Source: Bos javanicus (lineage: Eukaryota > Chordata > Mammalia > Artiodactyla > Bovidae). Taken from it: a DNA stretch of 64,000 nt. The position numbers were made by a program, and so were the translations under genes. Of the stretch, positions 1 to 10,598 are shown piece after piece; positions within the stretch are counted from its first letter, which is position 1, and every line of letters starts with the position of its first letter. The stretch is from assembly GCF_032452875.1 (NCBI RefSeq), contig NC_083880.1, positions 54,820,829-54,884,828 on the forward strand, read 5' to 3'. The notes under the pieces were generated by a model. That model did not search any database. It was not told the origin of the DNA and worked only from the letters and a program-made list of their open reading frames with translations.

Positions 1-2132
1 AACTGCTCCCCCCAAATTAAATCTATTAATTTTACATAAAAGCAAAAAAGCTACCATAGCCATTCATGCTATCTTCTGCATTGAAAATATTGTACACAGT
101 TGAGATCATCATGGGTGCATGGTGTGGAATCCAGAAAGCCACGGTTTTGATGAAAAACTTAAATGTGATGAAGAAACTAGTAACGGGCTTGCAGCCGGCA
201 CCCCTCCCAACCCTCCCAGGAAGCCCGGTGTCCCGCCTGGGCTTGACTGGCGGCTCTGACTCCTGCCGGGCACTTAGCTGACCTGTAAGGGACACCTTCC
301 TACAGGGCTGCTGTGTGCTGGGATCCCCAGACGTTCTTGAACTGGGGTGAGGCCCACTTTGCTGCATCTGGCTGTGCAGACGCCTCTAGGGAAGGGAACC
401 TGGGGACCAGGAGACCCAGTGGAATTCCAGGGGTCTCCAAAGAGCCCCTATAATGTGGGGGGCAGCGTCTCCAAAGAGGCCAAGCTTGGAGTACCCCCTC
501 CTGTTCCTCAGGAAGCCCCCTCCCCCTCAAGCTTCAGGGGAAATGATTCCTCTCCCAGGAAGGCGCTGACACCTCAGATTCGGCTGCCTCCCTCACTCGT
601 GGGTCATCAGCACAGCCCATCTCTCAAGTGTCCCGGGGCCTTGTCATGTGACATCATCCATGTGGTCATGTGGCTGTGGTCCCAGGAGGACAGAGAGGGA
701 CCACGGGTGTCCCACTACTGTCTCTTAGCACCTAGGAGGCCGGCATATAGCAGGCGCTTGTGAAACACATGGAGAGTGAACAGATGGATGGAAGAGATCC
801 AGGCTTGTGGTCCAGGAGGCCCTGAGGGCAGGGGCTGCTCCAGACCAGAAGTGGCCGATGCGCTGGGCCCACAGGGCCTGGCCAGCTGCCATGGAGGGGA
901 GGGCCTAGGTGTGCCCGCTGGGTGGCTGGGTGATTCTCGGGTACTTGCAGGCACAGGGCAGCCACAGCCTGAGGGGATTAGGGAGCCTCCCAGTGCCAGG
1001 ATCGGCCATCACGGCTATCTTAGGACTTTGATTCCCAGAGCATTTGAGCTGCCATGACAGGTGGGCCCACAGGCAGCGCCTCCTTCCTGCTCAGCCTGGA
1101 GATGTGGCCAGAGTGGCTCATGTCCCATGGGGTGGCCTGTCCTGGAGCAGGCGTTCGACACACCCAGGAGGCTCTGCAAGTGGCTGGGTGGCCTCAAGTG
1201 AGCCCTCAGAATCTCATTCCAAGTGGGGGTGCGTGCCCACTCCTGGGGGGACCCAGTGCACAAGGCCTGCTCTGCCCTTCATTCTGTTTCCCCACCTCCC
1301 TGGGGGTGGACTTGAGAATCCCTGGGCACAGTCCCAACCCTCACTTGAGTCTTGGGCTCTACAGAGGCCTCAGAGTCTTCAGTCAGAACCAAGTGTCCCT
1401 GGACGGACCTGGTGACCACGGGGTCAGCCTGCCTCTCCGGGTCCTCTGACCACAGCCCCCGGGGTCTCGCGCCCACAGGCTTTCATTTTCTTCACAAATA
1501 TTTTTGGAATGCTTGACCTTCGCCAGGACCACCAGGCATCACCCAGCATGCAAGGGCCATGCTCTCTTATGAGGAATGCTCACGGGGGTCACTGAGGGCC
1601 CAGCTGTGGGTGGCCCCTCCTGGCCCTTGTCTGTGCCTCAGTCTAGGGGGCAGAGGCTCCCACAATTACCCCTCAGAGCAGGAAAACCCGGGACAAAATG
1701 TTGGCAGGGGTCAAGGCTCTCTCTCCCGCTTCATCTATGTTTCAATCAGTCACTCAACAAACGTGTTTGAATGCTTGCTCTGTCCCCAGACCTGTGCGGG
1801 GTGGGCCATTCCAGTCCACAAGCAAGTCCAGTCTGACGGGCTCCCACACCAGAGGCCCGTCGTACAGCATGGGGCAAATTCGGGATTATTGATGAACTCA
1901 TTTGGAGCGTTTCTTTCCCTGTGCCACAATGAAATAAATATTTACAGATTTACTCCTAACTTCGGGGACTAGAGGAGTTCTCAATTTATGGCTATAATTA
2001 TATCATTGGCTCAATTAATGCCCACTAAAAATTTTATGCCATATGTGACATTAACGTAGCACATCTGAAATTAGTGGCCAGCCCCATGGCATAAGAAATT
2101 CTGGCATTTATGGGGTTTGCTGTTTAGTAGAT
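1..2132. other. Intergenic; no gene seen
   Basis: No recognisable gene. The first 180 bp are AT-rich and unassigned. A stretch at 720-800 resembles the 3' tail of an L2 LINE. About 1905-2125 is an AT-rich block in otherwise GC-rich sequence (see findings). Confidence 0.6.
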
Positions 2133-2275
2133 TGAGAAGGAAATGGCAGCCCATCCCAGTATTCTTGCCTGGAGAATCCTCGGGACAGAGGAGCCTAGTG
2201 GGCTGCCGTCTATGGGGTCGCACAGAGTCAGACACGACTGAAGTGACTTAGCAGCAGCAGCAGCAGCAGCAGCAG
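2133..2275 (+). mobile_element. Bov-A-type SINE monomer
   Basis: The element starts GAGAAGGAAATGGCA and contains TTCTTGCCTGGAGAATC, GGGGTCGCACAGAGTC and GACACGACTGAAGTGAC, the core of ruminant Bov-A SINEs. It ends in eight CAG repeats (2252-2275). AGATTG occurs on both sides (2129-2134, 2274-2279) and may be a short target-site duplication. Confidence 0.9.
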
Positions 2276-2280
2276 ATTGC

Positions 2281-4431
2281 CCTAAACTGCCTTTTATTTT
2301 CATCTGACTCTGTCTGGGGAGGCTATACCACAGGATCTGAGACCCTGAGCCCTGGGACCCAAGTGGATCCCCTCAGGTACACTAGGCCAGCATCCTCACC
2401 CACAGCCCCCAGGCCAGCCCCCAGCATCACCCCGAGTCTATGCTGCCCCAGGTCCCCTCCAGGGCTGCCCTTCAGGCTTGTGCAAGGGGATGTTTTCTGA
2501 GCCCTGCAGGTTTTTGTTCATCCCCATCAGTTCCCTCTTCCTCTCCCATCTGAATGGAGTTGAAATGAACAGCTTGACTGGGAGGAGAGATGGCCTCATG
2601 CACATGGATGCTTCTAGAAGACCAGTCCACCTGGTGGATGTGGCCACAGGGCCAGGAGGGAGTCCCTCTAAACAAATGTCTCCCCCAAGGACACAGTTCC
2701 AGGACATAGGGTGGCTCAGGGTCTGTTCAAAAAAATGATGTCACAAAATGCACGTGTTCTCAGAACCAATGAGAATGCATCTGCCTTCCCAGCAACATTA
2801 GTCACATCAGACCCTTTGGGTTTCTGATGAAAGCTCTGGTTCTGTCCTTAAAATCACCCACAGTCTCAGAAGCCTTGAGGGGATCATGGCCCCTCACCAA
2901 GCCCAGCTCCAGCCTGCATGCCCTCCACAGCCTCACCAGGCCAGTGACAGGGTAGCCCCTCACCCCAAGAGCCAGTCCTGGCTCCGCACTCCAGGAAGCG
3001 GGTCCTCTCAGGCCTCCATCACTCCCCAGGCGCCGGGGGACCAGCCCCCGAGCCCTCCGCCCCAGCCCTGGTCCCAGCACCAGGCACGATGTCAGAGTTA
3101 TATTAAGGACTGACAGCGGCATGGGGAGCGGTGTGCGTAACCAGATAAGACCATCAGAACAGTTGTCAGAGGAGCCGGATTTATCCTGTCCCGGTCAGCT
3201 GATGGGCTCCAGTTACAGCCTGGCGGCCCGGCGGGTGCGTGAGCCTGCTGTCCACGCCGGGTACTGCATGGATTGATCGGGAGAGCGGTTTTCTTGAAGA
3301 AATGCACTCACCACACTCAGGTTAAAAATAGCCAGGAACAGAGCACTGAGGTGCTGGGCGGAAATGGCTCTGGGCGGCTCTGCTCGGGCTCGGGCAGAAC
3401 TGAGGAGAGAGCTCCCACCACGACAGGATGGACCTGGCCCAGCCACTCCCAGCCCTGGGGTGGGGGCTGGGGCTGCACACACCTGCTGACCAGCGCTCTG
3501 CAGCCACATCACCACTGGCAGTGCACGAAAGGCTTAAATGGCCTCACCCCTTGGAAGAAGGTGGTCCCAGACCGGGGAGGGTAAGTGGTGGCTGGCCAGG
3601 CCATCTCCCAGGCATCGCAGACTGGCCAGCCCTCTGCTGCAGGAGCCACCACCCCACACCCTGTGTCTCTGCTCTCCTCCTCAAGTTCACAGACAGGGAG
3701 AACCCAGGTGTCCAGGCTCTCCAACCGACCAAATGAGGGTGTCCTCTGGCTACTTTCCGGCTGTGCCCCAGGGCTGGCCAGCCTGCCCATGGGCCATGGG
3801 AAGTCTGTGCTGTGCACACTGCCCCTGGCGAGGAGCAAGGAACAGGGCGCCTAGTCACAGCTATTTAAAGGCCAGGAATGGACAGGTGCAGGGCGGGAGT
3901 TGTGTTGGGTGTGGGGGAGGGGCTGGTATGCAAGGCTCCCCCCTCCTGGGGCAGGAGGGACCCTGGAGGCTTCCGGGCACCCCTGCACACTCCCCACTGG
4001 AGCCTGGATGGTCTCACTACATGTTGCAGCTAGAAGGGAGAAACCACAGTGCCCGCCCGTGAGGACGCCCCAGGCGGGGTCTGGACGAGGCTGGAGGGGC
4101 AGCAGCCAGGACAGCCTGTCCCTTCCCAGGTCGGCACCCACACAGGAAGCTGAGTCAGGCCTGCAGCTGGCCCAGGCTTGCCTGGAGACCCAGAAGCAGT
4201 TTTCAGGCCTCCAAAAGCCCGAAAACCCTGGCTCCTGATGCTGGGAATGCACGAAGCAGGAACCAAGTTTCCTACGTCATTTCCAAGTGGACTTTAGCCT
4301 TCCCACTAAAGCATTCTCCTCCTCCTAATGGTTAGAGGTCCACTCAGACCCTCCTGGGTGAGGTCATGTCCCCACCACACTCAAAGACTCCAGGCAAGTT
4401 TCTTTATCTGAGCCTCAGTTTCTTCATCTTT
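2281..4431. other. Intergenic; no gene seen
   Basis: GC-rich single-copy-looking sequence with no recognisable gene. It contains a cluster of GATA, E-box and MEF2-like motifs at 3143-3331 (see findings). A MIR-like tail (GAGCCTCAGTTTCTTCATC) lies at about 4390-4432, directly before the next SINE. Confidence 0.6.
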
Positions 4432-4587
4432 AAAATAGAAGGATGGGAATTCCTTGGCAGTCCGGTGGGTTAGGACTCCAGACACTTCCATTGCAGCAGC
4501 CACGGGTTCAATTCCTGGTCGGGGAACTAGGATCCCACATGCTACATGGCATGGCCTAACAATAATAATAATAAAATGGGAGGATGG
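4432..4587 (+). mobile_element. CHR-type tRNA-Glu-derived SINE with target-site duplication
   Basis: The body (about 4447-4572) has GGGTTCAATTCCTGGTCGG, a B-box-like segment, and ends in an AAT repeat. It inserted into a MIR-like tail. The 15-bp flanks 4432-4446 and 4573-4587 match at 13 positions and look like the target-site duplication. The element is CHR or a close relative, the family shared by whales, hippos and ruminants. Confidence 0.85.
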
Positions 4588-6524
4588 TGGCATTCCTACC
4601 TGCCTCAGGGAGGCACGGTGCACCCAGTTGATGGGCCAGGGCCAGGGCCAGAGCCTAACAGGCATGCTGTAAACAGTGGCTGCTACAAAGCCTCTGGGAA
4701 GACAGAGCAGGTTGGCCTAAGTCTCACTAACGTGTAAATGACTGCTACAATCCTCCACTCTGGAAAGGGCTCCTGGGGTAGCTGGTGAGGGAGAACAGAG
4801 AGACTAAGGGGAGGCACTCTGCCCCAGGCACCGTAGGTCTATCCTGACTCTGGCCTAGTTGGGCTGGGGCCACGGAAGAGGTGGAGGGTCCCACCCCAGG
4901 ACCCCCGTCCAGGTGCTCAGTGTCGATCTTAGCAGTGGTGACTCAGCACAGCAGGGCTCCACCAGGGTTGGCTAATGGGGCTTCTGCCCTACAGCGGGCA
5001 GGTGGGGGTTGGCACTTGGAAAACACCCCTGGCCCATGGGCTCCTCCAGGGGATGGAGAGAGGCAGAGCGAGCCGGCCAGCTGGGCAGTGTCTCTGCCCA
5101 GCTCTGCCCTGGACAGTGGAGGCACAAGGGTCTGCAGTCGGCGCCTTCTGCGAAGAGGAAGTTGCCTTGTCCCCCTAGCCCGTCAGCTCTACTTCTGGGC
5201 TGATTGGACACAGAGCCCAGGCTGGGATCTGGAAGCTGTGGGGCCAGCAGGGCCCCGGGTGTGAAAGGTAGGGATGGGGCTTGGCATCCACATGGTTCAT
5301 CTCACCTGAAGGCTGGCCCCGCAGAGATGTGGCCGCCCTCCCTGTCCTGTACCCTGGAACCACAGCCACTAAGTCATACCCACACTCCTCACTATGCATA
5401 GCCTGCCTCGGGAGCGCCGGTGTCCCTGGCTGAGACGGCAGGGCAGGGATCCTGGGAGCACCCCCACCCACTCAATGCCCTGTCCCTGCCAGTGTGGGGT
5501 GGCCTGGAGAGCCCTGAGAACCCGTTTGTTCCATCATCTTAAGAGGCGGCCACTGAAGGTCCTCCCACCCTCCAGGAGCCCCTGCAGCCCCTGCCCCTGC
5601 CGTTCTGCTGCCCTCCGAGGTCACATGGGAAGACAGGTGGTGGGACTGGACTTGTGACCAAGGGGGGCAGGATGGGGACGAGGGGACGAGCATCATGATC
5701 CCCCATCACCTTTCAGAGGAGGTGGCTCATTCACCCAGGAACAGGGATTCCTGAGGGAGGTGAGGGCTCAGCTGATCCAAAACCAGGGGGACATTATGGG
5801 GGGATCTGGGCTGGGGAGGAGCTGGAGACGGCCAGAGCAGCCATGATGCAGAGACAGCAGACGCATGCACAGTGTCCCTGTCACCCAAGAGCCGTCAGCG
5901 GATGCCTACATCCCTGGAGGCTTGGTATAAACAGGCTGCAACCCATGGTGCTGTGGGAAACTGAGGAAGAGTCTATGTCCACTCTGAGGGGGGCGGTTAG
6001 CACAGGTGGGGAGGGGACTTGGGCTGTGAGCTAAAGTGGGGATTCTGACCAGAGAATCAGGGGGTTGGTGGGAACACCCCCCCCCAGAGCCCTGCTCCAC
6101 TTTCAGCCCCACCCTTGCCCAGGCCCTCGGATCAGCACACATGTGGCAAGTTAGAGACGAGCCTGTAGGGCCCTTCCAGGAAAAGAGAATGAAAACGCCA
6201 GCAGGCACAGGACTCCTGGTGGACACGGTGTCAGAAGGGGAACATGAGGAACCTCCCAAAAGGAGAGGAAACCTCAGAGTCTAAACCCAATCCCAACCTC
6301 TCCCAGCTGTCCTGGGACTGGAGGCTCCCAGGGGAGCACCCCTCCTGGTTAGCGGGCCCACGGGATCTCCCCTGGGACAGGGACCCGGGGCCAGTGGGCT
6401 GCAAGACCACAGAGACAGACTTGAGTCTGACCCCGCTGCCCCAGGCTAAACTCCTGCCCTGATCAGAGAAGCAGCAGCAGCTTTGTTGCCAGGTGGGTGG
6501 TCAGATGATGTGGGTAGTCATGGG

Positions 6525-6602
6525 GTCCAGGTAGTTAGGGGTGCAGGCAGTCAGGAGTGCAAGTAGTTATGGGGTGCAGACATTTGAAGGGTGTGGGCAG
6601 TT
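6525..6602. repeat. Degenerate tandem repeat, unit about 16-17 bp
   Basis: About five imperfect units of the form CAGGTAGTTAGGGGTG are seen (CAGGCAGTCAGGAGTG, CAAGTAGTTATGGGGTG and so on). Units differ at several positions, so the array is old. Confidence 0.55.
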
Positions 6603-9204
6603 GGCAGATTCAGGCTGGAAGACCAGCATCTGGGGCCAAGGCAGGGGTGGTCAGTCTGCTCGAGTCCAGGCACTTTCCAGGCCACTTTGGGGCCTGGACC
6701 CCCTGGAGGTGAGACTGGGGGGCCCTCTGAGACCCTCGGAACCAGCTGTTGTTGGGCAGTGTTCTCTGATGACAGACTGCCCCTAGAGTGTCTCACATGA
6801 AACGGGCCAACTGGAAGGAACTGTCAGAGCGGCTCAGGGACCAGAAGTCTCCCTGCCAAGCGGCCCCACAGGCCAGGTCAGGTGGAAGGACAGGCCAGCC
6901 GCTGGGCCCGTTGTCCTGTGTCTGCCTTGGGAAGAGTCCAGGTCTCATCTCCAGGCCACTCCAGAGCACGTGGAGGCACAGAGACCCCTGCACAGATGGT
7001 CCATGTAAAGCCCATTTCTGCAGGGCCAGGCGTCCAGCCCCCACTCTGAGCAAATTGAATACTCGGTGGCCGAAGGAAGAGATTCACTCAGGGAGGTGAC
7101 CCTCGCTGGCCACACCTCTGCCCTCCAGGGCTTTGCTGATGACAGGAGCTGCGGCCAGTCTGTGTGGAGCCGCAGACTCAGACGTGGGCTTGGCCCTGGA
7201 ATCGCTGTGTCAGAAGTTCTTTTCCAGCCTGGCAGGGCCTTGTCCAGAGCTGCTGCGCCCCTCGGTGGGATGACCCCTTGAGGTGCCACGGGGACGTGGG
7301 CTGGCCCAGCACTCTGAGCACCCTACACCCTCCTTGGAGAGGTTTGGGGGTGCTCAGACCCCTCATCAGAGACTCAGGGAGAGGAGCCCCTGCCAAGAAT
7401 AGCCTCTATGCCTTTACTGATGGTTCTTATGGGCAGCCCAGCATGGCCCCTGGGGTCCCTCTGTGAAGGCCTGGAGACAGAGGACGAGTCACCACTCTGG
7501 GGCTCAGCAGGATGAGGCCTGTCTGATGGGTGATGGGGGAGACTGTGCCCCCTCCAGTGCCCAACAGAGGAGATGTAGCCCCATTCTGGGGTCCAGGTGA
7601 GGACTCAGGACACTTAGATTAAGTGTCCGAAATACCATCCCCAGACCTGGTCTGTCTCGGGGAGGGTGGGACCGGCAGAGGGAATTTTGGGATGTGTCCA
7701 GCAACAGTCAGAAAGGCCTTGAGGACACAGAGCGCACCCCTTCTCTGCAACCTCTCCCCACCTCACTGCTGCATGAGCTGGACCAGACTGCTCGGGGGTC
7801 CTACAGGCTCGATGCTCTAGGGCTGACCCAAGGAAGAACCCACCCTTACCCCATGCCCATAGGACACCCAAAGGCAAGTGGGTGGGCAGATGGGCAGCTC
7901 CTGGGCCTCCAGAGGTCAGCAGTGAGACGCACGCTGGCAGAGAGCAGGGCAGGTATCCCTTCCCCTTCACGTGATGCATTATGCGGGTCCCTCAGGACAG
8001 GGAAGGGCCCCTTGGCCTATGCGACCCAAACCTGATGGGAAACCAGAAGCCTCTTTTCCAGATGCCCTGGGAGACAGTGGCTTCTGCTCTCATGCCCTCC
8101 TTGATGCTTCCAGGATGTGCCCACCCAGAAAGGAGGGAGGTGACCACAGGCCCCTTCCCCACAGCTCCCCCGCTCCCCGCCCCCCAGAGAGGATGCTCAG
8201 CCCATTAAGCTGCCTGGCGGCTCCCGTATCTGCATCTCCTGCCTGACACCTTTGTTATCAGAGGAGCCGGGCCAGAGGTCCAGGCAGCATGCTGTTGGAT
8301 CACGCTGCCCCGCAGCGCCCTGAGGTCACAGCCCCATCTGAAGCTTGGGAGGTCTCTGATGCGGCGACACTGAGGAAAGGACCAGGTGGTCTGGGGACCG
8401 AGCGTTCCAGACAGCGGGAAGAGCAGATGCCAGGGCTCTGGGGCAGGGTCAAGCTTGGCAGTGGTCCTATAGAGCCTGTGCGTGGCAGCCCAGGATACGG
8501 TGCTCCCCCGTCTGGTGATGGGGTCACCCACCCAGGCTAGGTGGACCCCAGAGTTGTCGGGAGTTGGGGAGGAGGCTGGGGCGCCACGTCCGCCTCAGAT
8601 GGGCACCCTATAGGATTTGAACAGCACCAGGAGATGTGTCTGCCAATCACCCTCGCAGCTTCGTGGGTCTGAGTATTTTTAGCTTAAAAATAGCCCCATC
8701 AGAAGGTAGTTTAAGACACGTATCAGTGACAGGGCCTTGTCATCTCACTTGCCTGGGGTCTGTCCTGGGACCCACCAGCGGCTCCACTACATCCTGTTTT
8801 AGTATGCTGGGGGAGGGGCAGCCCTGAGACTGAGCGGGTGGTAGAAGGGTTGTGTGGGATCAGAGGTTCTAGAGCCCTGGGCAGCCCGCAGCCACTGGGG
8901 GCCACCCTCAGGCTCTGCCTCTGGGTTCTCAGCCAGGGTTGGGGCCAGGGTCACTGGCTGGGCCCCTCTGAAAGCCCACCCAGGTCGCTGCTCACAGACC
9001 CCAAAGAGGGCTGGGGCCACACAGAGTCAGAGAGAAGATGCTGGTCCTGGGCCAGCAGGCAGCACATGGGCACCGTGTCCACTGTTCAAGGCTGGTTTCC
9101 ACCCAAGTCAGGGGAGGGGGATCCCAAGATGCCACATGATACGCTGGCTACTTGGAGAACCAGGGCTCCTGGGTTTGCATGGGAGTCACAGCTCCCAACC
9201 CACA

Positions 9205-9325
9205 GCAGTGCACACGAACGCTGACTCACACACACACAGGGTAAGACATTCTTACACACACATGAACACACAGATCCACACGCAGACCTACGATCACACT
9301 CACACAGACACTGCACACTCAGGCT
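9205..9325. repeat. CA-rich low-complexity tract
   Basis: Interrupted ACAC runs with recurring CACACAGA/CACACACATG words. The ORFs that cross it on both strands are repeat artefacts. Confidence 0.8.
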
Positions 9326-9591
9326 CGTCTGCACACTTGCACCCCCATCAGAGACAAGACCTTGGGTACCGCCTAGTGGTGATGTCCTGTGACACACACG
9401 ACCAGGAGGAGAAAAGTCCCACTGTCTGGGGTGTTTTCTCAAGCAGACCACGGGGCACAGCCCGCCTCCCTGATGGAGATCAGACGTGGGGGCACCGCTT
9501 GACCGAACTCTGAACTTGACCTGCTTCCAGAGTTCCTGACACTCTCAGATGACATTTGCCCAAATAAAATGTTTTCTCCCGTAAAGCACTC

Positions 9592-10598
9592 AAATCGCGT
9601 TCAGTTCAGCTCAGTTCAATTCAGTCACTCAGTCATATCCAACTCTTTGCAACCCCATGGACGGCAGCATGCCAGGCTTCCCTGTCCATCACCAACTCCT
9701 GGAGCTTGCTCAAACTCATGTCCATTGAGTCAGTCATGCCATCCAACCATCTCATCCTCTGTCATCCCCTTCTCCTCCTGCCTTCAATCCTTCCCAGCAT
9801 CAGGGTGTTTTCTTTTTTTTTTTTTTCGGGGTGTTTTCAAATGAGTCAGTTCTTCATATCAGGTGGCCAAAGTATTGGAGCTTCAACTTCATCATCAGTC
9901 CTTCCAATGAATATTCAGGACTGATTTCCTTTAGGATGGACTGACTGGATCTCCTTGCAGTCCAAGGGATTCTCAAGAGTCTTCTCCAACACCACAGTTC
10001 AAAAGCATCAATTCTTCAGCACTCAGCTTTCTTTACGGTCCAACTCTCACATCCATACATGACTACTGGAAAAACCATAGCTTTGACTAGATGGACCTTT
10101 GTCAGCAAAGTAATGTCTCTGCTTTTTAATAGGCTGTCTAGATTAGTCACAGCTTTTCTTCCAAGGAGCAAGTGTCTTTTAATTTCATGCCTGCAGTCAC
10201 CATCTGCAGTGATTTTGGAGCCCAAGAAAATAAAGTCTGTCACTGTTTCCATTGTTTCCCCATTTATTTGCCATGAAGTGATGGGACCAGATGCCATGAT
10301 CTCAGTTTTTTGAATGTTGAGTTTTAAGCCAACTTTTTCACTCTCCTCTTTCACTTTTATCAAGAGGCTCTTTAGTTCTTCGTTTTCTGCCATAAGGGTG
10401 GTGTCATCTGCATATCTGAGGTCATTAATATTTCTCCCGGCAATCTTGATTCCAGCTTGTGCTTCATCCCACCCGGCAGTTTGCATGATGTACTCTGCAT
10501 ATAAGTTAAATAAGCAGGGTGACAATATACAGCCTTGACGAACTCCTTTCCCAATTTGGAACCACTCTGCTGTTCTATGTCCAGTTCTAAATCACGTT
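9592..10598 (-). mobile_element. BovB (RTE) LINE 3' fragment, antisense, 5'-truncated
   Basis: Read on the minus strand, this encodes part of the BovB reverse transcriptase, including SPCLFNLYAEYI and the catalytic-site motif YADDT within 10016-10525, then the 3' end of the element. Only about 1 kb of a roughly 3-kb element is present, and stops interrupt the frame, so it is dead. The flanks 9592-9601 and 10589-10598 match at 9 of 10 bases and may be the target-site duplication. The copy is interrupted by a small poly-T insertion at 9813-9828. Confidence 0.93.
9803..9838. mobile_element. Tail-only retroinsertion (T14) with 10-bp target-site duplication
   Basis: GGGTGTTTTC occurs at 9803-9812 and again at 9829-9838, flanking T14 followed by CG. 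Other BovB copies in this window (62900, 46400) have a single copy of this stretch and no poly-T. The pattern fits an extremely truncated poly(A)-tail insertion in antisense. Confidence 0.6.

Larger units (their letters stand above)
4588..9591. other. Intergenic; no gene seen
   Basis: GC-rich sequence without a recognisable gene. It holds a degenerate short tandem repeat (6525-6602), an inverted pair of MEF2-like sites (8673-8693) and a CA-rich tract (9205-9325). The open frames here show no known domains and overlap on both strands. Confidence 0.6.

Noticed and set aside
8854..9513. 219-codon open frame on the plus strand
   Set aside because: Its C-terminal half is translated CA-rich repeat (alternating His and Thr). 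No homology recognised.
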